Below, piece after piece: positions 15,904 through 24,294 of a DNA stretch of 31,035 nt (position 1 is the first letter of the stretch; the number at the start of each line of letters is the position of its first letter). The notes below the pieces were generated by a model. It was not told the DNA's origin. It ran no database searches and was given only the letters and a program-made list of their open reading frames with translations. Origin of the DNA: Chloroflexota bacterium (GTDB lineage: Bacteria > Chloroflexota > Dehalococcoidia > UBA2979). The stretch spans positions 1-31,035 of the forward strand of contig CANFFZ010000010.1 of NCBI GenBank assembly GCA_947446155.1. Direction: 5' to 3'. Both the position numbers and the translations under genes were made by a program.

Positions 15904-17976
15904 ATGAACCGTCTCGCCGGGGAGAGCAGCCCCTACCTCCGCCAACACGCGGAGAACCCCGTCGACTGGTACCCGTGGGGCGAGGAAGCGTTCACGCGCG
16001 CCCGCACGGACGGCAAGCCAATCATCCTCTCCGTCGGCTACTCCGCCTGCCACTGGTGTCACGTGATGGCGCATGAGTCGTTCGAGGACCCCTCGATCGC
16101 TGCGCTCATGAACGAGTGGTTCGTGAACGTGAAGGTGGACCGCGAGGAGCGTCCGGACGTGGACGCCGTCTACATGACGGTGACACAAGCGCTGACCGGC
16201 CAGGGCGGCTGGCCAATGACCGTGTTCCTGACGCCTGACCTCAAGCCGTTCTACGCGGGCACGTACTTCCCTGCCGTGGACAGCCACGGCCGCCCCGGCT
16301 TCCCTCGACTGCTCGAGTCGATCCACACGGCGTGGGAGGCGGAGCGCGAGAAGGTGGTGGACTCCGCCGAGAAGATCACGGTTCAATTGCAGGAGGCGAC
16401 CCAGCGCGCGAATAACGGCAGCGGCGTCACCCTCGATGGTGCCCTGCTGACGCGCGTCGTCGAGGCGCTGCGCATCGAGTTCGACGAGCAATGGGGCGGC
16501 TTTGGCAGCGCGCCGAAGTTCCCGTCCCCCTCCAACCTCGAGTTCCTGCTGGCGTACCACGCGAGTCACCCGGACGACCCGCTGGAGCCGAGCGCGCTCG
16601 ACCTCGTCACCGCCACGCTGCGGCACATGATGGACGGCGGGATCTACGACCACCTCGGCGGCGGGTTCCACCGCTACTCCGTGGACGCCCGCTGGCTGGT
16701 GCCGCATTTCGAAAAGATGCTGTACGACAACGCCCAACTGGCACGGCTGTACCTGCACGCGTTCCAGATCACCGGTGACCCCGCTTTCGAGCGCGTGGTA
16801 CGCGAGACGCTCGCCTACCTCGAACGCGAGATGCTGGACTCAGCGGGTGGGTTCACCGCCGCGCAAGACGCCGACACCGAGGGCATCGAGGGCAAGTTCT
16901 TCGTATGGTCGGCCACGCAGATCGATGCCGTCCTCGGCGCCGAGGACGGACGGCTGTTCCGCACCGTGTACGGCGTCACCGACGGCGGCAACTTCGAGGA
17001 TCCCCATCACCCCGAGTTCGGGCGGCAGAACGTGCTGCACCGTCCACGATCCCTCGAACAGTGCGCCGCGGACCTCGGCATTGACGTCGCCGCGATCGAG
17101 ACGAGGCTGCCCGCCTTGCGGGCGCGGTTGCTGGCGGAGCGCGACACGCGCGTCCACCCCGGCCTCGACGACAAGGTACTCGCCTCGTGGAACGGCCTTG
17201 CGCTGGCAGCGTTCGCGGAATGCGGGCGCGTCCTCGGCGAGCCGCATTATGTCGAGATTGCCACGCGGACGGCGACGTTCGTCCGGCGGCAGATGTGGGA
17301 CGCGGGACTGCTTCACACGTGGAAAGACGGCGAAGCGAAGGTCGATGGGCTGCTGGAGGACTACGCGTACGTGGGCCTCGGGCTCCTCGAACTGTTCAAG
17401 GCGACGGGTGACATCGACCACCTGCACTGGGCACAGCGGCTGATGGACGACGCCCTGGGCCACTTCCACGACGAGGAGGTTGGCGGCTTCTTTGAAGCAC
17501 CGCTGGACGGCGAGGAACTGCTGCTCCGGCAGAAGCCCTTCTTCGACGCGGCGACGCCGAGCGGCAATGGGGCGATGGCACTCTTCGCCACATGGCTCGC
17601 CCGGTTCACGGGAAACGAGGAATGGGAGACCGTCGGGGCTGAAGTGATCGCGCTGTGCGCGGACAAGTTGCAGCGCGCCGTGACCGGGTTCGGCTCGACA
17701 CTCCAGGCCGTCGACCTGATCGCCTCGCTACCTCGCGAGATCGCGATCGTGGGTGCGCCGGATCTTCGGGCACCGTTCGAGCGCGAGGTGGCGCGGCACT
17801 TCCTGCCGACCACGATCATCGTGCCGGCGGCCTCGGGTGGCCTGCTCCCCGTTCTCGAGGGGCGCGGGGTCACTGCTGGCGAGGTAGCGGCATACGTCTG
17901 CGAGGCGATGGTGTGCGGCTTGCCGGCACGCACGCCGGAGATGCTGCGTGAGCAACTCGACGCCACCGGCCGCTGA
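15904..17976 (+). CDS. YyaL/SPATA20-type thioredoxin-domain protein
   Basis: 690 residues, the usual length of the family. [20 protein letters not shown] is the conserved start; ATG 15892 four codons earlier is also possible and neither has a strong ribosome site. The N-terminal thioredoxin-like domain (about 1-165) contains [20 protein letters not shown] with the CxxC pair Cys49 and Cys52, [14 protein letters not shown] and [12 protein letters not shown]. The rest forms an alpha/alpha-barrel like N-acylglucosamine epimerases, with [51 protein letters not shown] and [18 protein letters not shown]. The biochemical role of the family is not established; a redox or sugar-related function is suggested by domains. 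The following MFS gene overlaps its 3' end. Confidence 0.93.
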   Translation: MNRLAGESSPYLRQHAENPVDWYPWGEEAFTRARTDGKPIILSVGYSACHWCHVMAHESFEDPSIAALMNEWFVNVKVDREERPDVDAVYMTVTQALTGQGGWPMTVFLTPDLKPFYAGTYFPAVDSHGRPGFPRLLESIHTAWEAEREKVVDSAEKITVQLQEATQRANNGSGVTLDGALLTRVVEALRIEFDEQWGGFGSAPKFPSPSNLEFLLAYHASHPDDPLEPSALDLVTATLRHMMDGGIYDHLGGGFHRYSVDARWLVPHFEKMLYDNAQLARLYLHAFQITGDPAFERVVRETLAYLEREMLDSAGGFTAAQDADTEGIEGKFFVWSATQIDAVLGAEDGRLFRTVYGVTDGGNFEDPHHPEFGRQNVLHRPRSLEQCAADLGIDVAAIETRLPALRARLLAERDTRVHPGLDDKVLASWNGLALAAFAECGRVLGEPHYVEIATRTATFVRRQMWDAGLLHTWKDGEAKVDGLLEDYAYVGLGLLELFKATGDIDHLHWAQRLMDDALGHFHDEEVGGFFEAPLDGEELLLRQKPFFDAATPSGNGAMALFATWLARFTGNEEWETVGAEVIALCADKLQRAVTGFGSTLQAVDLIASLPREIAIVGAPDLRAPFEREVARHFLPTTIIVPAASGGLLPVLEGRGVTAGEVAAYVCEAMVCGLPARTPEMLREQLDATGR

Positions 17977-19234
17977 ACCGGGGGAGCGCCCGGCGCGGGT
18001 GACGATCTGGTCGCCCTTCGCGTACCGCGACTACGTGATGCTGTGGCTCGGCTCGACGGCGTACACGTTGACGACACAACTCTCCGTACTGGTCACGGCC
18101 GTCTGGCTGTTCGAGGAGACCGGATCGGCGGCGCGGCTCGCGCTGCTCGGCGTCGTCCAACTGTTCGTGCAGATTGTCGCCTTGATCTGGGGGGGCACGC
18201 TCGCCGACCAACTCGACCGAAAGCGGCTGCTGGCAGGGATGCAGGCGGTCACCCTCGCCGCGCTGAGTGTCCTGGCCATCCTCGCGGTGGCGGACGCGCT
18301 GATGCCATGGCATATCTACGCAGCGACGGCGGTGCTGGCCGTGACCACGGTGCTGGCGAGCCCCGCACGGGGAGCGCTAACGGCGAACGTGGTGCCTCGG
18401 ACGCATCTGATGCACGCGGTGAGCGCGGACAACATCACGAGGCAGGTCGGCTCGATCCTCGCCCCGCTGATGTTCGCGGGGGTCGCGGAGTACCTCGGCC
18501 TGACCGCAGCCTTCGTGATGGCGGCGGTGACGGCGATCCCCAGCGTCCTGATGCCCCTCGCGATCCGCGCCGACACGCGCGCGGTCCTCGCGCCAGGCCA
18601 GGTGATCACCGGCGGACCGCGCGAGGTTGTCCGCCGGGCCTGGGAGGGGTTCACCTTCGTCCGCAAGCACCAGTTCCTCCCGGGGCTCTATCTGCTGGAC
18701 ATCGGCATGACCGTGTTCACCTTCTACCGGCAGGTACTCCCCGCGCTCGCGAGCGGGCTGTTCCGAGGGGGCGCGGGCGCCGTCGGCATCCTCACCGCGG
18801 CGAACTCGCTGGGATCAGTCCTCGGGTCGTTGGTCGTCGTGGCGTTCGAGCGGTACCCGAAGAAGGGGCTGCTGATCGTGTACGCGACGGTGGGGTTCTC
18901 CCTCTCGGTGTTCTTCTTCGGGACAGCCTCGGTGCTCTGGGCCGGGGTGATCGTGATCATGCTGATGGGCGGCACGGACGGCGTTTCTGTGACCATGCGG
19001 GAAACGATGGTGCAGTTGGAGACGCCGGACGCCATGCGAGGCCGCACGGTCAGTCTCGGCTTACTGGCCGCCAACACGGCGAACAACGTGGGGACGGTCT
19101 GGGTGGGCTTCCTGGCCGCCGAGGCAGGCGCGGCACGGACAATGCAGTTTGGGGGCCTGATCTCGATCGCCATCACGCTCGTCGTGTGGCGGTCGGTCGG
19201 CGGGTTGCGCGCCTACCGGTACCGCACCTCATAG
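17948..19234 (+). CDS. MFS exporter of the EntS/MFS_3 type
   Basis: 428 residues with 10-12 hydrophobic helices. The GTG at 17948 overlaps the end of the YyaL-like gene by 29 bases and has GGAG 6 bases upstream, so translation is likely coupled. [20 protein letters not shown] at residues 22-41, [20 protein letters not shown] (motif A, about 79-98) and [19 protein letters not shown] (about 137-155) are characteristic of the enterobactin-exporter-like group. LLADIxxxx-type second-half motifs include [16 protein letters not shown]. The final segment [20 protein letters not shown] is also typical. The substrate cannot be named from sequence. Confidence 0.88.
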   Translation: MSNSTPPAAEPGERPARVTIWSPFAYRDYVMLWLGSTAYTLTTQLSVLVTAVWLFEETGSAARLALLGVVQLFVQIVALIWGGTLADQLDRKRLLAGMQAVTLAALSVLAILAVADALMPWHIYAATAVLAVTTVLASPARGALTANVVPRTHLMHAVSADNITRQVGSILAPLMFAGVAEYLGLTAAFVMAAVTAIPSVLMPLAIRADTRAVLAPGQVITGGPREVVRRAWEGFTFVRKHQFLPGLYLLDIGMTVFTFYRQVLPALASGLFRGGAGAVGILTAANSLGSVLGSLVVVAFERYPKKGLLIVYATVGFSLSVFFFGTASVLWAGVIVIMLMGGTDGVSVTMRETMVQLETPDAMRGRTVSLGLLAANTANNVGTVWVGFLAAEAGAARTMQFGGLISIAITLVVWRSVGGLRAYRYRTS

Positions 19235-19296
19235 GTCCGCCCCCACCTTCACGCTCGCAATCACGTCTAGCACACCCATCCCAGCGCGCTGCCCGC

Positions 19297-19302
19297 TAGG
19301 CT
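19297..19302 (+). promoter_or_regulatory. Candidate -10 element (TAGGCT) for the phosphatase-family gene
   Basis: TAGGCT lies 20 bases before the TTG start at 19322, with the ribosome site AGGAGG (19311-19316) between. The GCTAGGCT octamer is identical to that at 14198-14205. Confidence 0.35.
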
Positions 19303-19321
19303 GGCGCGAGAGGAGGCGCGA

Positions 19322-20548
19322 TTGCCCGACCGCGACCGGCTGCTTCAAGCGTTCGCCGCAGGCACTCTGCTGCGCCCCGACCCCACCTACATGAACGTCG
19401 TGGACGTTGTGCGGGGGGCTGCGCACGCGTGCGGCGCGGACGTCCCGCTGAACAACCATTCGAGGACGATCGCAGGGCACCTGCGAGATGCGCGCCACAT
19501 CATCCTCGTGCTGGCGGATGGCCTCGGCGTGGACGCGGTCGACCGGCTCTCGCGGAACACCTGGCTCCATCGCCGGATGCTGCGAGGGATCCGCGCGCCG
19601 TTCCCAACGACGACGCCGGTAGCGATCACCTCGCTGGCCACGGGGCAATACCCGGCGCAGCACGCCATCCTCGGCTGGTGGACGCACCTCCCCGCCGTCG
19701 AGGCGCCAGTGACCGTGTTCGCGCACGAGCGGGCGACAGACAACCGCAACCTGGGACAACTCAACGTGCCGACGGAGGCGCTGCTCCCCGGGCCGCTGCT
19801 CCTCCCGCAGTTCAAACGTGACGCTGCACTGATCATGCCAGCGAACATCATCGGCTCCGTCTTCACACGCTGGATGGCAGGCGACGCACAGCGCACCGGC
19901 TACCACAAGCCAAAAGAGATCGTGGCGGCGACCATCGAGCGCGTGCGCAAGGCGGAGCGTCCGACGTTCACCTACGTCTACACACCGATGCCGGACACGA
20001 TCGCGCACGAGGCCGGCCTCGACAGCCCCGCCGCCGCCGAGGCGATCGACGCGCTCGACGCCAACCTCGATGAGATCGAGGAGTCGCTACAGGACGTGCG
20101 AGGTGGTGTGCGCATCTTGGTGGTCGCCGACCACGGCCACCTCACCATCGATGACTCGGCACGCCTCGAGGTGGCGGACGGCGACTCGATCTGCTCGCTA
20201 CTGACGGCGCCGCCCGCCGGCGACCTGCGGACGCAGTTCTGGCACGTCCAGCCGGGTGCGCACGCGGCCTTCGAGGCGGCGTTCCGCGAACGACTCGGAG
20301 ACCACTTCCTGCTGCTCCGCGCCTCGACGGTGGAGGACCTCGGGCTGCTCGGTGCCGCCGCGCTCACGCCAGAGACCCGGGCGCGCCTCGGTGACTACCT
20401 GTCGATCGCGCGAGGCGCCGCCGCGCTCCGCTACGCGGGCTTCTCCGGGCGCGACGGGTACCTGCGCATGCGGTCGTCGCACTCGGGCCTGACGCCGGCG
20501 GAACTCGAAGTGCCGCTGGTCCTCGGCGGGAGCGGGTTTACGCGCTGA
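19322..20548 (+). CDS. Alkaline phosphatase superfamily protein (type I phosphodiesterase/nucleotide pyrophosphatase)
   Basis: 408 residues. TTG start with a perfect AGGAGG 5 bases upstream; no ATG or GTG fits as well. Two-metal active-site residues are visible: Asp66 in ILVLADGLG, a Thr in FPTTTPVAITSLATG (residues 96-98) as nucleophile, Asp225 and His229 in YTPMPDTIAHEAG, Asp270 and His271 in LVVADHGH. The C-terminal His of the superfamily may be in MRSSHSGLTPAELEVPLVLG. There is no signal peptide, so it is probably cytoplasmic. The group cleaves phosphodiester or phosphonate bonds, or transfers phosphate groups; the substrate is unknown. It is convergent with glnII and shares a terminator with it. 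Confidence 0.88.
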   Translation: MPDRDRLLQAFAAGTLLRPDPTYMNVVDVVRGAAHACGADVPLNNHSRTIAGHLRDARHIILVLADGLGVDAVDRLSRNTWLHRRMLRGIRAPFPTTTPVAITSLATGQYPAQHAILGWWTHLPAVEAPVTVFAHERATDNRNLGQLNVPTEALLPGPLLLPQFKRDAALIMPANIIGSVFTRWMAGDAQRTGYHKPKEIVAATIERVRKAERPTFTYVYTPMPDTIAHEAGLDSPAAAEAIDALDANLDEIEESLQDVRGGVRILVVADHGHLTIDDSARLEVADGDSICSLLTAPPAGDLRTQFWHVQPGAHAAFEAAFRERLGDHFLLLRASTVEDLGLLGAAALTPETRARLGDYLSIARGAAALRYAGFSGRDGYLRMRSSHSGLTPAELEVPLVLGGSGFTR

Positions 20549-20572
20549 GGTGAGGTTCCCGATCGCCAACGA

Positions 20573-20600
20573 AGAGGGGCGGCCTTGCGGCCGCCCCTCT
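20573..20600. terminator. Bidirectional terminator between the phosphatase-family gene and glnII
   Basis: A perfect 12-bp stem (AGAGGGGCGGCC, 20573-20584, with its complement 20589-20600) and a TTGC tetraloop, 24 bases after the plus-strand stop and 36 bases past the glnII stop. The next bases on either side lack a long T-run. Its loop is identical to the terminator at 6513. Confidence 0.75.
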
Positions 20601-20636
20601 CGTGTCTGCCGGACGCCCTCGATGTGAGGGTGGAGG

Positions 20637-21647
20637 CTACTTGCCGCCCTTTTCTGCATATGCGCAGACGGTGTCGGTGACGAGACGCGTCACGACGTAG
20701 GGGTCCATGTTGGCGTTCGGGCGGCGGTCCTCCGCGTAGCCCTTCTTGTCCACCGCGACCTGCCACGGGATGCGGACAGAAGCGGCACGGTTGGAGACGC
20801 CCCACGAGAACTTGTTCCATGGCGCGGTCTCGTGGCGGCCGGTCAGGCGCCGCTCGATGCCGTAGCCGTAGTTCTTCACGTGGACTTCCCACTTCTCAGC
20901 GAGGGCGCGACACGCCTGCTCGATGGGTGCGTAGGAGGAGCGCATCTGCTTCGTGGAGAAGTTGGTGTGTGCGCCTGCGCCGTTCCAGTCGCCATCGATC
21001 GGCTTCGGGTTCAGCGTGGCCGTGACACCGAAGTCTTCCGCGATGCGGTAGAGCAACCAGCGGGCGAGCCACATCTCGTCGGAGCACTCGACCGGGCCGA
21101 TGGGGCCGATCTGGAACTCCCACTGTGCGGGCATGACCTCTGCGTTGGTGCCAGCGATGGTGAGACCAGCGACCATGCAGGCGTCCGAGTGGGCCTCCAC
21201 GATCTCGCGGCCGAAGATCTCGTCCGCGCCGACGCCGCAGTAGTAGCCGAACTGCGGGGCCGGGAAGCCGTTGTCCGGCCAGCCGAGCGGCTTGATGCCG
21301 TCGAAGAACGTGTACTCCTGCTCGATGCCGAACCACATCTCGTACTTGGAGTACTTCTTAGTGGTGGCGACGAGCGCGGCGCGCTTGTTCGTGGGGTGCG
21401 GCTTCATCGTGATGAGCAGCACCTCGCACAGGACGAGCGTGTTCGCGCCGCCACGGATCGGGTCCGGGACGACACGGACGGGGTTGAGCACGCAGTCGCT
21501 GCTCTCGCCGGCCGCCTGATTGGTGCTGGAACCGTCGAAGCCCCAGATGCCCGGCTCCGCGCCGTCTTCCATGATCTTGGTCTTGGAACGCAACTTCTGG
21601 GTGGGTTCAGCGCCGTCAATCCAGATGTACTCAGCCTTGTACGCCAT
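20637..21647 (-). CDS. glnII: Glutamine synthetase type II (eukaryote-like)
   Basis: 336 residues, much shorter than type I enzymes (about 450-470) and typical for type II. It starts MAYKAEYIWIDGAEPTQKLR at ATG 21647 with GGAAGGA 5 bases upstream. Landmarks: GIWGFDGSSTNQAAGESSD (about 38-56), MWFGIEQEYTFFDG (about 104-117) with metal-binding Glu residues, AGLTIAGTNAEVMPAQWEFQ (about 160-179), NGAGAHTNFST and the ATP/phosphate region LTGRHETAPWNKFSWGVSNR with RIPW after it. It joins ammonia to glutamate with ATP. Type II lacks the adenylylation loop of type I, so control is likely at expression. A hairpin lies just before its ribosome site. No other nitrogen gene is adjacent. Confidence 0.96.
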   Translation of the reverse strand: MAYKAEYIWIDGAEPTQKLRSKTKIMEDGAEPGIWGFDGSSTNQAAGESSDCVLNPVRVVPDPIRGGANTLVLCEVLLITMKPHPTNKRAALVATTKKYSKYEMWFGIEQEYTFFDGIKPLGWPDNGFPAPQFGYYCGVGADEIFGREIVEAHSDACMVAGLTIAGTNAEVMPAQWEFQIGPIGPVECSDEMWLARWLLYRIAEDFGVTATLNPKPIDGDWNGAGAHTNFSTKQMRSSYAPIEQACRALAEKWEVHVKNYGYGIERRLTGRHETAPWNKFSWGVSNRAASVRIPWQVAVDKKGYAEDRRPNANMDPYVVTRLVTDTVCAYAEKGGK

Positions 21648-21666
21648 CTCGGTCCTTCCGAATCAA

Positions 21667-21682
21667 GGCCCGAGGACGGGCC
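21667..21682 (-). promoter_or_regulatory. Hairpin in the glnII leader
   Basis: GGCCCG and CGGGCC pair around a 4-base loop, ending 20 bases before the glnII ATG. In the minus-strand transcript it is followed by TTGATTC and then the ribosome site. It could affect initiation or, less likely, terminate early. Confidence 0.35.
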
Positions 21683-21782
21683 GCCCCTTGCGTTCGGCCG
21701 GGAACTCCAGCCCACTGCTCGCGCGAGACTATGCCCGCGCTGTTTCAGCAGTATTTCAGGCTCTCCGCCCACGCCATACCCC

Positions 21783-21802
21783 AACGGGCTCAGCGGCCCG
21801 TT
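21783..21802 (+). other. Inverted repeat in the glnII/SURF1 divergent gap
   Basis: AACGGGC (21783-21789) and GCCCGTT (21796-21802) form a perfect 7-bp stem with a TCAGCG loop. It could be an operator, or a terminator-like hairpin on the plus strand, where T and G follow. Confidence 0.3.
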
Positions 21803-21803
21803 T

Positions 21804-21836
21804 GCCCTCGACTGTCCCTCCGGACAGACTGAGGGC
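21804..21836 (+). promoter_or_regulatory. Extended hairpin in the SURF1 leader
   Basis: Outer stem GCCCTC/GAGGGC (21804-21809, 21831-21836) and inner stem CTGTCC/GGACAG (21812-21817, 21822-21827) are separated by a small internal loop. It ends 7 bases before the GGAGGT ribosome site (21844-21849) of SURF1, so it would lie in the 5' leader if transcription starts upstream. Confidence 0.4.
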
Positions 21837-21854
21837 GACCACGGAGGTCACCCG

Positions 21855-22589
21855 ATGCGCCTCCCCACCCCCGTCCTCGTCGCACTCCTGGGCCTCGCTG
21901 TGGGCGTCCTGCTCGGTCTGGGGACGTGGCAGGTGCAGCGAGGCCAGTGGAAGCAGCGCCTGGTCGACGAGCGCACAGCCACCCTCGCCGCGCCCCCACT
22001 GGAAACGCCCGCCGTCCTCGCCCTGGGGCCGTCCGAGGTGGAATGGCATCGCGTGCGGCTCTCTGGGACGTGGGATCACCCACACTCGATGGTGCTGGCC
22101 AACCGAGTTCGCTTCGGCACGAAGGGTGAGGAACTCGTCACCCCGCTCCTGCCATCGGGCGGCGGCGATGCCATCCTGGTGAACCGTGGCTGGTACCCCG
22201 AATCGGAGCGCGACCGGGTTCGCGCTGCCCTGGACGCCGAGGCCTCCGCAAACGTCGAGGGGTTGGCGTTCGACGCCACGGGCCGGACGGCCCGACAGAC
22301 GCCTCAGGGGACGTGGACGGGGCTCGCACCCGCCTCAATGGCGGCAGCGGCAGGGATGCCGCTTCGCCCGTGGGCGGTGCTACAGGGGACACCGATCGAG
22401 GACGAGACGCGGGTGCCCGCTGATGGGGCGCTCCCGGTGCGGGGTTACCGGCCGTTCGTGAACACGACGCCACACGGGCAGTATGCCCTGACCTGGTTCG
22501 GCATCGCGGCGGCCCTTGTCGCCATCGCGGTAGCGAGGCTGGTCATCGCGCCCCGGCGAGCGCGGCGAGGCGCGGCGCGCGAGGGCTAG
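21855..22589 (+). CDS. SURF1-family cytochrome c oxidase assembly protein
   Basis: 244 residues with one membrane helix at each end (PVLVALLGLAVGVLLGLGTW at 5-24; about 211-228), the defining SURF1 layout. After the first helix comes GTWQVQRGQWKQRLVDER, matching the GxWQxxRxxWK signature. ILVNRGWYPESERDR (about 111-125) is the conserved VNRGWxP loop, and HGQYALTWFGIAAALVAIAV is the conserved H-x-x-Y-A-x-x-W-F segment. The ATG at 21855 has GGAGGT 5 bases upstream; a longer open frame reaching back to 20832 is antisense to glnII and not coding. SURF1 helps insert heme a into cytochrome oxidase, which implies an aa3-type oxidase elsewhere in the genome. Confidence 0.92.
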   Translation: MRLPTPVLVALLGLAVGVLLGLGTWQVQRGQWKQRLVDERTATLAAPPLETPAVLALGPSEVEWHRVRLSGTWDHPHSMVLANRVRFGTKGEELVTPLLPSGGGDAILVNRGWYPESERDRVRAALDAEASANVEGLAFDATGRTARQTPQGTWTGLAPASMAAAAGMPLRPWAVLQGTPIEDETRVPADGALPVRGYRPFVNTTPHGQYALTWFGIAAALVAIAVARLVIAPRRARRGAAREG

Positions 22590-22593
22590 CCGC

Positions 22594-23319
22594 CTACTTG
22601 CGGAAGACGAGCTGGAACTCCATCGAGCCCTTGTCGTCGATCGAGAGGACCGAGGGGGAGGTCGGCTTCCGGATGGCGTAGTCGGCCAACGCGATCGGGA
22701 GAGACCCGGCGACGATCACACTGCCAGCCTGACGGGCGCCCTCCAGAGGGATCGTGACGCGCTTCGTCACGCCGTGAAGGGTGAAGTCACCAACGGCGTC
22801 GAACTTCACTTTGGCGCCCTCGGCAGGCAGTGAGGCGATGGCGATGGGCTGGGCCAGGACGAACTTCGCCGTCGGGAACGTCGCGGTCTGCAGACCACCT
22901 CGGACGTTCTGGCTGTCGCGACGGGAGTCGTCGGTCTTGATGTTGGCCGTCTGCACGGTGATGTCGACGGCGGTGATGGCCTTGCCGTCGAATGTGAGGC
23001 TGCCCGTCACTTCGCCGGTGCGCCCCACGACGATGTTGCTACCGACGCCTCGGAGTTCCTCCTTCAGCCGGTAGCCCGCGAAGGTGGTTTCACCGGCGAC
23101 GACCTTGTACGTCTCGATCGGGTCGGAGGATGCGGCAGCGGTGGCGGTCGACGCGCCAGCGGCACTCGTGGCCACGGCGGTGGCAGCGCCTCCGGTCAGG
23201 GCGGCCTCCACCGAGGCGGCCTCGGGCTCATCGCCGTTGAAGAACCAGAACAGGCCGGCGGCGACGGCGATGACGCCGAGGGCAGCGAGCGCTCCACCGA
23301 TGATCACGATTCGACGCAT
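22594..23319 (-). CDS. YceI-family protein with N-terminal membrane anchor
   Basis: 241 residues, ATG at 23319 with GAGAGG 7 bases upstream. MRRIVIIGGALAALGVIAVA at the start is a signal anchor, followed by an Ala/Thr linker. The YceI lipocalin-like domain (about 78-240) shows YKVVAGETTFAGYRLKEELR, TGEVTGSLTFDGKAITAVD, DDSRRDSQNVRGGLQTATFP and GDFTLHGVTKRVTIPLEG, ending DDKGSMEFQLVFRK. Family members bind polyisoprenoids or amphiphiles at or outside the membrane. It lies 32 bases downstream of a frameshifted paralogue on the same strand and is convergent with SURF1, 4 bases between stops. Confidence 0.92.
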   Translation of the reverse strand: MRRIVIIGGALAALGVIAVAAGLFWFFNGDEPEAASVEAALTGGAATAVATSAAGASTATAAASSDPIETYKVVAGETTFAGYRLKEELRGVGSNIVVGRTGEVTGSLTFDGKAITAVDITVQTANIKTDDSRRDSQNVRGGLQTATFPTAKFVLAQPIAIASLPAEGAKVKFDAVGDFTLHGVTKRVTIPLEGARQAGSVIVAGSLPIALADYAIRKPTSPSVLSIDDKGSMEFQLVFRK

Positions 23320-23351
23320 GCGTATGCCTCTCACCGCGTGATCCCGAAGGG

Positions 23352-24102
23352 TCACGCCTTCTTGAAGATCAGTTGAAACTCCACCGTGGCGTGGTCTTCG
23401 ACCGACGCCACGACGATTGACTGGGGTGGCTTGATACCGAAGTCGGAGAACAGCACCTCGGTCGTCCCGACGACGACGGTCAGTTCGCCCTTACGCGCGC
23501 CGTAGACGTGCGCCGTCACCGGACGAGTGACGCCGTGCAGCGTGAGGTCGCCGACGAGGATGACGTGTGCCTCCTCGCCTTCGGCGGGGACGCCGCCGAT
23601 GTTGGTCGGGCCGGCGAAGACGAAGTGGGCGGACGGGAAGCGCTCCGCGCTCAATCGCCTGGGTGCGCAACTGCGCGTCACGGCGCGTGTCATCGCTCTT
23701 CAGCGCCTGCAGGTTCACGGAGACATCGAGGTTGGAGAGGTTGCGCCCGTCGAAGGCGAAGGAGGCGGCCACCTCGCTGCTGCGACCGACGGCCACGTTC
23801 CCGCCGAGGCCGGCGAGGACCTCCTTCACCCGATAGCCGACGAAGGAGGAGCCGACAACGGCCTGATAACGGCCGGCCCCGTCCAGTTGGACGGTGCCGC
23901 TTCCGGAGATGAGGCTCAGCGCCGGCTCCGCAACGGGGAGGCTAAGGACGATCGGGAGCGGGGCCGCGGGCGCCTGGCGCAGGGCCTCGCTCAGGGAGGC
24001 CGGGGCGGGTGCGTCGCTTCGCAGCAGCGTCCACGCGCCGAAAGCGCCGAGCGCTCCCACGAGCACAGCTGCGGCCCCTCCGATGAGCATCGTTCGCCGC
24101 AC
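23352..24102 (-). pseudogene. Second YceI-family gene, frameshifted
   Basis: A GTG at 24102 (GGAG upstream) opens a signal anchor MRRTMLIGGAAAVLVGALGA and the first half of a YceI domain (RYQAVVGSSFVGYRVKEVLA, DDTRRDAQLRTQAI). After about base 23653 that frame turns to Arg/Pro-rich noise. The domain continues in another minus-strand frame as AERFPSAHFVFAGPTN, GDLTLHGVTRPVTAHVYG and VEFQLIFKKA to the stop at 23352. Compared with the family pattern LRSxDFFDxERFP, about two residues are missing at the junction, consistent with a deletion of about 5 bases. Codon content stays clean on both sides, so either the lesion is recent or it is a sequencing error. It is a tandem paralogue of the intact gene at 22594-23319. 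Confidence 0.82.
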
Positions 24103-24294
24103 GCTGACTCCACGCTGTAGTGACTGCCTGACTTCTAGTGTCGCTTACGGCTCGGGCGGCGTGTGTGAACGAAGTGCGAAGGGCTGTGAGTGACACCAAT
24201 CCTTGACGCGTGCGTCAGATCTCGACACGCGACGCCTCGGTTGGCCGCTAGCATGGTCGCCTCATCACCCAACACGACGCGAGGACTGCACCGC

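Noticed and set aside
18043..19299. 418-codon plus-strand frame overlapping the MFS exporter
   Set aside because: Arg/Gly/Asp-rich out-of-frame reading; the exporter frame carries the membrane helices and motif A.
20832..21854. Long upstream extension of the SURF1 reading frame
   Set aside because: It runs antisense to glnII; SURF1 has its own GGAGGT site and membrane helix starting at 21855.
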